NCBI GenBank assembly: GCA_951799405.1
Contig: OX637344.1
Coordinates: forward strand, 12,834,001 to 12,898,000
Length of the DNA: 64,000 nt
Origin: Agapetus fuscipes
Taxonomy: Eukaryota > Arthropoda > Insecta > Trichoptera > Glossosomatidae
Direction of reading: 5' to 3'
How positions within the stretch are numbered: the stretch's first letter is position 1; every line of letters starts with the position of its first letter. The translations under genes were made by a program, and so were the position numbers. Below, in pieces: positions 34,766 to 46,000 of this stretch. The notes under the pieces are model-generated. The model saw nothing but the letters and a program-made list of their open reading frames with translations. It had not been told where the DNA came from and searched no databases.

Positions 34766-34956
34766 AAATAATGGACTCGGCACAAATTCTATAGGCAAAA
34801 AAATTTGACGTTCCTTGGCTGGGTAGCTAGAGATTTGACTTATTGATGTTTTGTTATTGGTTGATAAGTAACCCTGTTACATAGTTTGTGACGTTTGCCT
34901 GCCAATAATGAAACATTCATTATCAGTGATGTTTCGAGTTCATTATTACTTAGTGC

Positions 34957-35141
34957 TTTTTCACACAGAACATATTCTATCCGGTTTCTGTTTCTTTCTA
35001 TCCGGTGCCGGATTGGAAGTAATATATTAAAATATGGATATGTATGCAAGCTTTCACACTTATTGTTCCGTGATCCCATCAAAAACCATAGATAAACCTT
35101 AGTATGGATAAACCAGACAGAATTTGTGCAGTGTGAAAAGG
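34957..35141 (+). repeat. Family-G repeat, uninterrupted
   Basis: Begins CTTTTTCACACAGAACATATT and ends GTGCAGTGTGAAAAG, so TTTTCACAC / GTGTGAAAA may be its inverted ends. A related split copy is at 23976-24890. Confidence 0.55.
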
Positions 35142-35146
35142 GTGTA

Positions 35147-36100
35147 ATGCCCGCTTTCCACTGCGAGCGGAGCGGACTCCGTACAGACTCCGCTCGACTA
35201 GCAACAGTAAATTTGATAGAAGTGCTTCCACCGACAGCGAGTCAGCGGAGCGGACTGAGCGAGTACAAAGAGTTACAAAAGTGGTCGCAGAGTTGAGCGA
35301 GTTTCCAGCGGACTCCGTACGGACTCCGCTCGACTAGCAACAGTAAATTTCATAGAAGTGCTTCCACCGACAGCGGAGTGAGCGGAGCGCACTGAGCGAG
35401 TAAAAATGGGTCCGCTGTGTCATGGTCTCGGCCGCTAGTTTTCAACTGACTTTGCTCCCCCGTGCCGCGCAGTTGCGTGACAGCGATAAAACACATCATA
35501 CATGATTTACAAAAACACATCATACATTATTTTATTAATTTGAAAATATTTATTTCAAACATCTACTTTTTATGTTTAAAGCAAAATAATACATTACTTT
35601 TTATGTTTCGAAACAAAAAAAAAACTCTTTTATTAATAATTAAAACGTTTGATCTGGGCGTAGGCTGCAACGAGCTGTCACACACTGCACATCATACATT
35701 ATTTTATAAATTTGAAAATATTAAAATGTATGTTTTATTTCAAACATCTACTTTTTATGTTTAAAGCAAAATAATACATTACTTTTTATTTTTCGAAACA
35801 AAAAAAAAACTTTTTTTATTAATAATTTAAACGTTTGATCTGGGCGTAGGCTGCAACGAGCTGTCACACACTAGTTGGCTCCGCTAAGCCCGCTGTAGAT
35901 GGAAGGCAAACAACTCTTTCATCTGACTCATCTCATTTCCCGCCTAGCTCACTCCGCCGAGCTCGTTGGCTGTGGAAGGCAAATACCATTATTTTTTAAA
36001 ACTCTTTCGCAATGGAAGGCCAAAACTATTTCACTACGCTCCGCTCAGCTATTTCCCGCTCCCGCTCAGCTATTTCCCGCTCGCAGTGGAAAGCGGGCAT
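35147..36100 (+). mobile_element. Terminal-inverted-repeat element, copy 1 (DNAJC22 5' region)
   Basis: 954 bp with ends ATGCCCGCTTTCCACTGCGA and complement, flanked by TA (35145-35146, 36101-36102). Nearly identical to 47818-48611 but with a 186-bp internal segment present twice (about 35500-35687 and 35688-35873). Ends are full of GAGCGGAGCGGACTCCG-type palindromes. No transposase. Ends 128 bp before the DNAJC22 ATG. Confidence 0.85.
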
Positions 36101-36163
36101 TACAGTATTTTTTTTTTTGCCCTGTCTAATAGGTAGGTATTCTTTTATTTTTATTATTTTCAG

Positions 36164-36228
36164 GTGTATATGCCCCAACCAGAGCAACACTAAATTGAGA
36201 TTTGATTTGATAAATATATATTTTTAAA
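36164..36228 (+). other. DNAJC22 5' UTR exon start
   Basis: A strong acceptor (TTTTATTTTTATTATTTTCAG, ending 36163) precedes 65 nt of leader before the ATG, implying a non-coding first exon upstream. The element at 35147-36100 would then lie within or next to that 5' intron. Confidence 0.5.
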
Positions 36229-39200
36229 ATGGGTTATTCAAAGCAACAGCAGGCATTTTATTTCCAACGCGACAAGAGTCTATTGGTGACATATTTTTGC
36301 TGGCTTGTTGGTGGCCTGTTTGGTCTCCACCATTTTTACTTGCGGCGAGACAAGCATGCTTTCCTGTGGTGGAGCACCCTGGGCGGCTACGGTGTGGGCT
36401 GGATGAGCGACATTTACAAGATCCCCCGATATGTGAGGGAGGCCAACGAAGACCCCAGGTTTATAGAGGAATACGTGGCCAAGCTGAGGAGATACAAAAC
36501 GGTGAGAAGCTGTTATTATGTTATTATTTGTCATGAATATCCCCTCTGAAAAGCAATTTTCTCTTTTGTAAATATGGGACTGCGTCACATTGAATATAGT
36601 TTTAATTAAGCTAGTCAATGGACTCTGCACAAATTCCATAGGCAACAAAGCTGTCCAGTTACACGGCCGGGTTGCTAAGGAAAGAGCAAACAAATATTGT
36701 TTTTGGTTGCTAAGAGCCTTAGACAATGGAAGTTTGGCTGTCAAGAAGAAAATTATATCCTCAAATTTGTGATGAAGTCCATTACAAATGAAATAAATTT
36801 ATAAAAGTGGCATTATTGTTATAATATTTGATTTGGAATACAGGCTTACTAAGTTATTTATATAATTTCCATTATTAGAATGTTGATTCAAATGTTTCTT
36901 TTATAAATAATTTCAACCAATGAAAAGTCTACACACAATAATTCTTGTATTTTTGACACTTTTTATTTTGACTCAAGAACTAATCACACGATGATCAAAC
37001 TAACAGCTGTTGAAATATGTTCTTAACCTTCCCTGGCCGAAGCGGGGTATATGAGATACCCCAAAAAAACGTTTTATTTGATTACTCAATAATTAATCGA
37101 GCAATTCAATTGAAACTTTTTGTAATCTTCGTAAAGCTACTTAGAAACATTTCTGTATTTTTTGTTTTTAAGTATTCAAAGCATGTAGTCTTCAAATAAT
37201 TGTTTTTGATAAATATTCGCGTACTCTACTAATCACGTGGTCAGAAACACGTCACATTATGCCCTCGCGGGGGGAGCGCTGGAGCATGTGAGGGACGGGA
37301 AGGGCTGGCGCGCCATTGTGTGTGTGGTGGGTCCAGAGATAAGCTACTTGTTTCACTTTTTTACGCGGGCTTACCGCGTCACAGCTGTGCGGAAGAGAGT
37401 CAACTATATTATCCGCTGACGACTTTACTCCGTCTTTCTGGGTAAGCGAGTGGAACAGTCCTGTCATTCCTGTGGTTCCCAAAACGTTATATAATAATTT
37501 ACACATATAAAATAAATATATTTTTGTGAAGAGAAAGGTAAGTTCGTTGTTTTTTTTTCTGAATAGGTATATTTTTTTTCCTTTGTGATATGTGCCAAAC
37601 ATTTGATTTTTTTCTCTCTCTAGAAAATGGCTAGAAAAAATACCTATGAAGAAATAGAAAAATTGCAAGACTTTAGTGATGACGAAGTTATTGACAGTGA
37701 CTTAGAATTCGAATTGTGTAAATTCGGATGATTCTGAAGTCGGAGATATTATTGAATCTGAGTCTGCATACTGTAAAAAAAATGTTTCAATTATGTCAAT
37801 GCCACCCCTGCTTCAAGGAAAGGCGGCAAAGTTGCAGAGCTTATGTTCATTTAAAAAAAAATTAAAAAAAAATTAGGCTGATTTATTTGGTGAGAGCTGT
37901 TTTTGTGTGTATCACACCTCAAGAGCCCTCTGAGAGCTTGGTCGTCGATGTAGAAAGCGCCAGTTCTCAAGCAAGACCCAGTTGTTGTAAGGTTGGATGG
38001 ACCTTTTGATGACCGGTCTTTGGTAAAGGTTTATGAAGTTTTCAACCTAGCGAAGAGCAAATTTGAAAATATAAATGGTATATTTTCTGTGCTCCGCCGG
38101 GATTCAAACCCACGACCTTCCAGTTACGAGTCCGAAGTGTTACCACCTGGACTACGGACCGGTCATTTGCGGTATTTCCTACTGTAGACACATTTGAAAT
38201 TGTATTTGTATGCGCGAAAATCTTACGTATGTTTACTTTTGTGGGTGTGGATGTAAGATGTGGATTGTAAATTTTAATATATATTTGCATCTTAGATTTA
38301 GATTTAGAGTATTTAAATAAATAACAAACCATTCGTTAATTTGTTGCAGATATAAACTACGCCCAGATAATAAAAGATGCCTTCGCTTGATATTTCTCAA
38401 CACTATTGTACATAACTTGAAAAATTGTATTTATGTTTTATTGGATTTTAACTTTATTTATGTTTTTTTTTTTTAATTTCCTCTGTTGCATATTTCACTA
38501 TTATACAATTGAAAATGAAACAAAAATTATTATAAAAATGTTTATTTTAAATTCTCTTCCACCGTTTAGGAAACACTGGTTGAGTTTGTGCTATTTGCGT
38601 CATTCCCACGGCGTATGCGGAGCGAAACGCACGTCTGGCGGGCTCTCTGCCTTATGATTATTTTGTATGAAAAGTAGCTGGGGTCCTCCGGTACCCCACT
38701 TCGGACCATGTGTAATTTTTAGATACTTAGGGTGGTAAAGGTTAAGAATGCATCAATAAAATCTGTCTTGTTTTGTTTTCTTGTCATCAATGTTTTGGTT
38801 CCTCGACAGTCAGGTTGGTGTGAGGCTGACTACCCATGTTTTGAAATTGGTTCACTTATGCCAATGTTTTATGGAAAGTCAACAAGAGTTGAAGAATTTA
38901 TATTCATTTGAGGTTTGAGTCTTATTTTTATATAAAGAAATAAATATGAGGATAAAATGAAAAAGGAAAATGCGACAACCATACACAGAAAGCGTTTTTT
39001 TTTATGATAATCACACTTCAAGGGCCCTTTGCAAGCTTGGTCGACACTGTAGAAAATGTGAAGTACTCCAGCAAGACCCAGTTGTTTTGTTGTAAGGTTG
39101 GATGAACCTGCAGAGATCATAATTTTAAATTTGTTCTATGCTGGGAATGAAATCCATGACTTTCCGATTACAAGTTTGTAGCGTTAACCACTAGACCACA

Positions 39201-42200
39201 GGCTGGTTACAAGTAAAACAAAAGCTCAAGCAAACAGGTGTGTAAACTTATGCATGTTTGCTTGTGGGCATGCACTAAATATGAATTTGAAATATCTTTT
39301 CAACTCTCAAGTATATTGGAAAGGTTAATTTTTACAATGTGTAAATTCCAAGCAAATGATTGTCTGTTTTAAATGCAAAGACAAATCATGCTGAGAAGCT
39401 TGTGAGATATCATAGCCCTCTTTGTGGGTAGCGGCATCAATGTAGGGTTCAACAACAATAATTAATAACTGAACAATTTTATGTAGGCCCATTTAATGGC
39501 ACTAGCCACCCCAAGGGCGCTTTTCAGTGTTGAAGGAGCAATATCAGAGACATGTGAAATGATTATTCACCATTCCTTCTATTATGTTTTATTATTTCAA
39601 CAGCCACAATTTTCTGTGAATCGGTTTACTGGTGCCGTTGTGGTGGCCTACTCCTGGGGACAGATGTTCCTCTCTGCTATACCACAGGATGAGATCGCTG
39701 ACATCAACTGGAAGTTTCTATATTGGTTTGCTCCCATACCAGTTGCTCTAGGTAAGATTATCATTATATTTCTTATACATTTAACTATTTTAAATTCTTT
39801 GACTTTTTTTGTTCCTTTATTTTGAGTTCCTTGATTTATTGGTTGGTGTGCGGCTGACCACCCATGTTGTAGAAAATGGTTCACTTTGCCAATTTCACCC
39901 CTGTTTCAGGGAAGGTCGTCAAGAGTTGTGGGGTGTATGTTCATTTGAGATTCAGGTTTTTATATTGTAAGTCCTCATGCGGCATGTTTAAGCGCAAACT
40001 TATACGTGTCTGCTTGTGAAAATGCATATAATGTGAATCTTTAATGTGACATATATTTTCAACTTAGATTAGATTAGAGTGCAAATAGTATGTGTAGATG
40101 ACGTAGATGTCATGAGCAGACATTGTGCTCAGTGCAGTTTGGCATCTTACATCTATATTATTATGTCATTAAAGTTTGAAGGCACCTCTGCTATCTTTCA
40201 TTGTAAAGATAAACCATAAAAATCCATGGCTTAACCGTCACCTATTGAGAATTTTCCATTAAAAAAAATCATGATCCATGGATCAGATACACATCAGATG
40301 TGTTGTGAATAACCCTGATTATGTTTATTTATTGATAAAGGTAGAAATTGTATTACTGTTTAAAAAAATAAGTCAAAAGCTATTTTTCCAAAGTATTACT
40401 GGATGAATATTTTGATGTCATACTGGAAAGGCTTATATTATGAAAATCTATTTACTCGCTAAAACAAAATTTGATCATTTGTTCATAAATTAATAATATA
40501 AAAATAAAACACAAAGTTGTTCTTCATGAGTTGATTTATTTCTTCGAGCGTTTTCGATGTTGTCCTCTTGATCATGGTGTGATAACATCGAAAGCATTGG
40601 AGGAAATAATTCAACTTGTGAAGAAAAACTTGGTGTTTTATTGTTATAATAATCTATAATCTAAGTTGCAAGGATATATTCATTTAAAGCTCTCAGATGT
40701 AAGCCCACAAACCAACAAGTGTAGTTCGCGCTTACAAATGCTGAATGTGTACTTACAAATAAAATCCAAACCTCAAATGAACATAAGCCCCACAACTTTT
40801 GCCGACCTTCCCTGAAACAGGGGTAACATTGGCAAAGTGAACCATTTTTTACAGTTTGGGTGGTCAGCCTCATACCAACCTATAAGTCAAGGAATATGAA
40901 TAAAAAATTACATTTAAATATATAAAAGAACAAAACCTTACAAAGAAATCTATACAAAAAAAGTCAGAAATTTCCTATGCAAAAAATGTAGCAAATTAAT
41001 ACACCAACATTAGAAATCACCATTGCAGATTAGCCGCCACTTCTTCCTGTCCTTGCACACTTCTTTCATTTCATCCAGAGTCATAACCTTTTTCATGCAA
41101 GTCCTCCTTTTATTATGACTCTGGATATCCCATTCATTCGCTATTTCAGAAATTTGATCCATCCATACTTTTCTCGGTCTTCCTCTACCACGACATCCAT
41201 CTATTTTAGCAACATATACTTTCTTCGTCAATCTTTCATCACTCATTCTCTCCATATGCCCGAACCATCTTAACATACTTCTTTTAATCTTCACTTTCAC
41301 ACTTTCCCTTACACCACATTCTTCTCTTACAAAATTATTCCTCACTCTGTCACTTCGTTTTTTCCCAATCATACTTCTTAGATAGTCCATTTCTACTGTA
41401 TATTATATGTTATATGTTACATTAATTTAAAATAAATTTCTTCACAATGTCAATACGCAAATCCTTAAACTTTGTTGATCAAGTACTAATTCTGAACCAT
41501 TTTTCATTACGATGGCTACATTTCCTAAATTGTCATTTTTTATACATTTGTTAAACTTTTATTAATGACCAGTCACTAACGTTTATCCAGACCAAGCTCT
41601 TAAGTGAGATGTTTTACAAACACAACACTTCCCAGCGTGGTATTTATTTGACTAATAGTCAAGTTGTACTGTTTACTGTTTGTGATGCTCTGCTACTTCC
41701 CTCCCCACACAGTTTTGCATGTCTGATATGCTTATGATTGTCTCCAGGTGTGTGGACAGTGGGGAACGTGGGGCGCCAGCGGGGCTCCATATGGGCGGCC
41801 CTGTTAGCCGCTGCGTGTGCTGCTCCCACTCGCTACTGGGTGCTCGATGAAGGATTCTGGATGATCATCATGGTCATATGCTCTGCGCTGGCCTTTGATT
41901 CATTCTCAAAACGCTGGAGAAGAGATCCACCAAAGAAACAGCCCATGCTGAGGTGAATATTACAAATCTTGTTGACGACTTTATGGTGCTTTCTCATAAA
42001 GTCAACGGCTTAATAGACAGTCCCACTCTGTTAGAGAGTTATAGACTATATGTGCCTGACGACTACAGACGTGGATGAGGACGTGACCTACTTCATGTGC
42101 CGAAAAGCCATACTGATGTCGTTGCACAACATTCTGTGAGTATAAAACTCACAAATACATAGTCTAAAATAGTATTTTTTTATTACAACTTAAGTAAATT

Positions 42201-43059
42201 TAAAAAAATAGCATTAGTTTCTGCCAGCTTGTTGATGGTTGTGAGGGTGCGCTGTAACAAGGGAAACCTGTAGGCTTCGCTGACGTACTGCAGATTTGGG
42301 ATGACCAAGAGTCTTGAAAAAGCGCTTGAAAAATCATGAATCAATCATAAAAGTCCCATACATAAAAATAAACAAGATCCAATTGCTGGGTGAACCTTTG
42401 GTGACCGGTCTTTAGTAAGGCGTATGAATTTTTCAACCCAGCAAAGAGCACATTTTGAAAATTAAATGATATTTTTTTGTGCTGTACTGGCAATCAAACC
42501 CACCACCTTCAGATAACAAGTCCATAACATTAACCGCTAGACAGTGGCGTAGCGTGCCATCTCGGCGCCTGGGGCGGGAGACCCATTTTGCCGCCCCCAT
42601 TCTATCTAATCTAATCTAATCTAAGCTGCAAAGATATATATCATTTAAGATTTATACTAAATGCATTCCCACAAGCAGATATGTATAATTTCGCGCTAAC
42701 ACATGGCGCATGTGGACCTACAATATAAAAACCCAATCTCAAATGAACATAAGCCTTGCAACTCTTGCCGTCCTTCCCTGAAACAGGGGTGACATTGGCA
42801 AAGTGAACCAATTTTTATATTATGGGTGGTCAGCCGCACAACAACCTATAAGTCAAGGAACATACATGACAAATTACATTTTTTTAAATCAAAGAATAAA
42901 AATAACAATATATACATGGACTTAAAAAACTAAATCATAAAACCAATTTCACTTTAACAAACCCTTGCCGCCAACATCACAGATCAACCGCCATTTCTTT
43001 CTATCCTTGCATACTTCTTTCATTTCCTCCAGAGTCATAACCTTCTTCATACAAGCTCT

Positions 43060-43095
<36 letters not shown>

Positions 43096-46000
43096 CTAAA
43101 TAACTTAAATAACTTTGTCAAAATCAATATTAGCAGCCAATTCTTGTTCAATCGACAATATAGCCAAGTTTGATAGTCTAGCGGAGCTCATAGTAGATCT
43201 GAGGTAATTTTTTATTAGCTTCAACTTCGAAAAACTTCTCTCGCAACTTGCAACACTAATCGCCAAAGTCAAATATATACGAATCAAGATGACTATATTT
43301 GGAACCGAAATTCCGAGATTCAGTTTTTGAATGAACTGGAGGAGCTCCAGTGGTCCTTTACCACTTATATCTTCCTCTGATTCAGAACAGGCAACAACAA
43401 CAAACTGCTGAAGACGCTTCCGCTCAATCTGAAACTCGTCCTTGTCGATGTCTTCTAATACATGGGAAAGATCACACTCGAACTTGCTGTCCAAAAGATT
43501 CGCTGGCATCAAAAATCCAAACTTGTCCGATATTTCTTGAATTTGCTGGAATCGAGTCGTCATTTCTTGAATGATCTTGTCGAATGATGCGATCACCTCT
43601 CGACGGATTTCCTGTTCGTGAGACAAAGCTGCATCTTCAGAAGATTCATCGCCGTGCATGCGTTTTTTCCTGCGAATTCTTCTCGTTTTGAGTTCGATTC
43701 CGAGTTTTTCGCAGAGAGTCTTAGCAAAGTCAATTGCTTCTTGCACGAAACGGTCTCTACTTTCCACTAAGAGGGTTTTCAAAGCGCCGAGTTTCTGAGC
43801 ACACTTATCCACACTTAGTCCTCGTTGCTGCAGGTAAATCTGTGCGTCATCTACTTCAGGTAGCACTGCAGCCCAAAAGCCAAGAAAAGTTAGGAAGTTA
43901 AATGACTGCATGGCTGTCAGGAGAAGACTGGCTCCCGATCTTGTTTCGGAAGTTTGAGATGAATCTGTTAATTGTTCCAGTACCTCAAGAACTACCTCAA
44001 ACTTATTTTTAAGCATCTTGACAGCTACATGTCTAGCGCTCCAGCGCGTTTGAGTGACTCGTTTTACGGCTTGACCTGTGACGGCAACCAAAGCGTTCCA
44101 TCGAACAGTTGATGCGGAAAAGAAGGCAAACAGCTTCTCCAGAGTTCCAAAAAACGTCACGGAATCCACTGATTCAGAAGCAGCGTGTACCCCAGCCAAG
44201 TTTAGTGAGTGGTTTGTGCAATATAGCTTTCGGATTCAGTGCTTTAATCCGGGCTTGAACTCCATTGTGGATCCCTGACATTGTGGCAGCATTGTCATAA
44301 GCCTGTCCTCTCAGATTCTGTATGTCCAGTCCGTCTGATGTTATCTTCGCGATTATATCGTTGCTGAGATCTTCTGCATTTTTTCCTTTTGGTTCGAAGA
44401 AGTCAATGAAAGATTCTACCACGGCGACTTTTTCTCCTTCAATATGTACGTATCGCAGAACTTGGCTCATTTGGTCATTGTGGGAGATGTCTGGTGTACT
44501 GTCGAAGATTACGGAATTAGAGATTTTACGAAGATTACGAAGACCCGCGCCCCCGCGGGCTGCCGCCCGGGGCGGGCCGCCACCTCCGCCCCACCCACGC
44601 TGCGCCACTGCCGCTAGACCACTGACCTGTCTAATCTCTCCTTTAAAAAGAAAATATATTTATTTATTATGTGCGTAATGAAATAGAACTCGTGACATGG
44701 TATTTTGTTATCTTCTACAGTTTATAGCTTGTGCACAGACTGTGCTATTCTTAGGCATTTTGGTCGTCCGTTGAGCCCACGCTTTGACAAACTAATGATG
44801 CCTGGGCTGGAAGTCTCCATCACCACGGTCATTCTTACCTACCTAATTTTGGTAATATTTGTACGAAGATTAATCAGCTGTTCACTTGCGGCCATCTTGG
44901 ATTGACAGGTCTTCATACAAATACATCATTGGTTTGTCAAAGCGTGGGCTCAACGGACGACTAAAATGTCTAAGAATAGCACCGATAGATTATTGTGACT
45001 CATGAGTAATGTGTTTGCAGGCGGCTGACGGTGCTTGGGTTCTGTGCCTGCCTGTACCTGTCCCTGTGGATCGGCTTCCTCTACTTTAACGGCACGGTGA
45101 CAGACAGCGAGGGAGACGAGATCCCAGTGCACGAGGCCATACACCACTTCTTCAGCAGCCCGTGGTGAATAACTCCTTTACTTTAGTTACCATAACCCAG
45201 CTCAGAAAACAAATGGTCGACGTTTAGCCGACTGCTATTTTATAATGTATTTTAAGAAACATTCATATTGAGAAATCTGACACTATGTTAAAAAGTATAG
45301 TTTAGAATTTAAATGCTTTCATTCATAGTGAGAACTAGTGAGATTATAGATTATATTATTATTCATAGTGAGAACAAAAAAAAGCTTTTGAATAAAGCAA
45401 TTTTTTTTGCCATTTAGATAATTTTGTTTCATTTAACGAGTTCGGCACGTGAATTGACACATAAAAAATTTTTTGTTGTTAACTGGTCAGGTTCCTAGTG
45501 AATATGCCAAAAAATATTTTGTTATTGGTTGCTAAGGATGGCAGTCCCATACAAGACTGACGTTTGCTCGCTGAGAAAAAAGTTTCAAATTAAAAAATGT
45601 ACCGATCTCATTTAGTCATTTAGAACCATATGTGGCAACCCAGGTTTTTATAAATGAGATATTTATAGGGACTGGAAAATTTCGCGATCGCGATAAAACG
45701 AATTTATTCGCAAATTTTGATGTTTTTACGCGAATAACGCAAAATTTGAGGTTTTACGCAAATATCGCAAATTTTCGTACTTTTGGTAGAAATTGTGCGA
45801 AAAAGTTATGTGTTGCTTTTGCAACGCAACTATTTTGTGGGAAAGAAAAGATTCCTGTGAAAGCCCTTTGCAAGGTGCAAAGCACAGAAAAAATGGTCGG
45901 TGTTATAGCCGAGGGGGCCAAGTGGGCTGATCTTTCAACGTTGAAACACGCTAGAACGCTAGACGCGGGGTTCGATCCCCGCCTGGGTCATTTGACCATA

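Larger units (their letters stand above)
37027..38741 (+). mobile_element. piggyBac-like element, decayed
   Basis: Ends CCTTCCC / GGTAAAGG flanked by TTAA (37023-37026 and 38742-38745), the piggyBac target. GGGGTA...TACCCC palindromes lie just inside both ends. From ATG 37627, MARKNTYEEIEKLQDFSDDE is the acidic N-terminal start of a piggyBac transposase; it stops at 37728 after a frameshift. The catalytic core is gone, replaced by an RTE copy and a SINE. In DNAJC22 intron 1. Confidence 0.8.
42542..44610 (-). mobile_element. hAT transposon with 8-bp target duplication
   Basis: Ends CAGTGGCGTAGCGTG and the inverse of CAGTGGCGCAGCGTG. CCGCTAGA is repeated exactly at 42534-42541 and 44611-44618. 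GC-rich subterminal GGGGCGG/CCGCCC segments at both ends. Carries a transposase read on the - strand and, next to its 3' end, a nested RTE copy. Confidence 0.92.

Noticed and set aside
37237..37419. 60-residue open frame
   Set aside because: Lies in the 5' part of the piggyBac-like relic; no motif.
42040..42140. Possible extra exon (GTGGATGAGGACGTGACC region) after DNAJC22 exon 3
   Set aside because: DNAJC22 phases join directly from 41952 to 45021; no good splice sites keep a frame through this piece.
43050..44560. Retroposed cDNA of a hAT transcript (because of the A-run after a short 3' UTR)
   Set aside because: The element has both terminal inverted repeats and an 8-bp duplication, and the A-run coincides with the nested RTE junction.
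45893..45990. tRNA-Leu/Ser gene
   Set aside because: Head of SINE family C; no mature 3' end, and body sequence shared with other copies follows.
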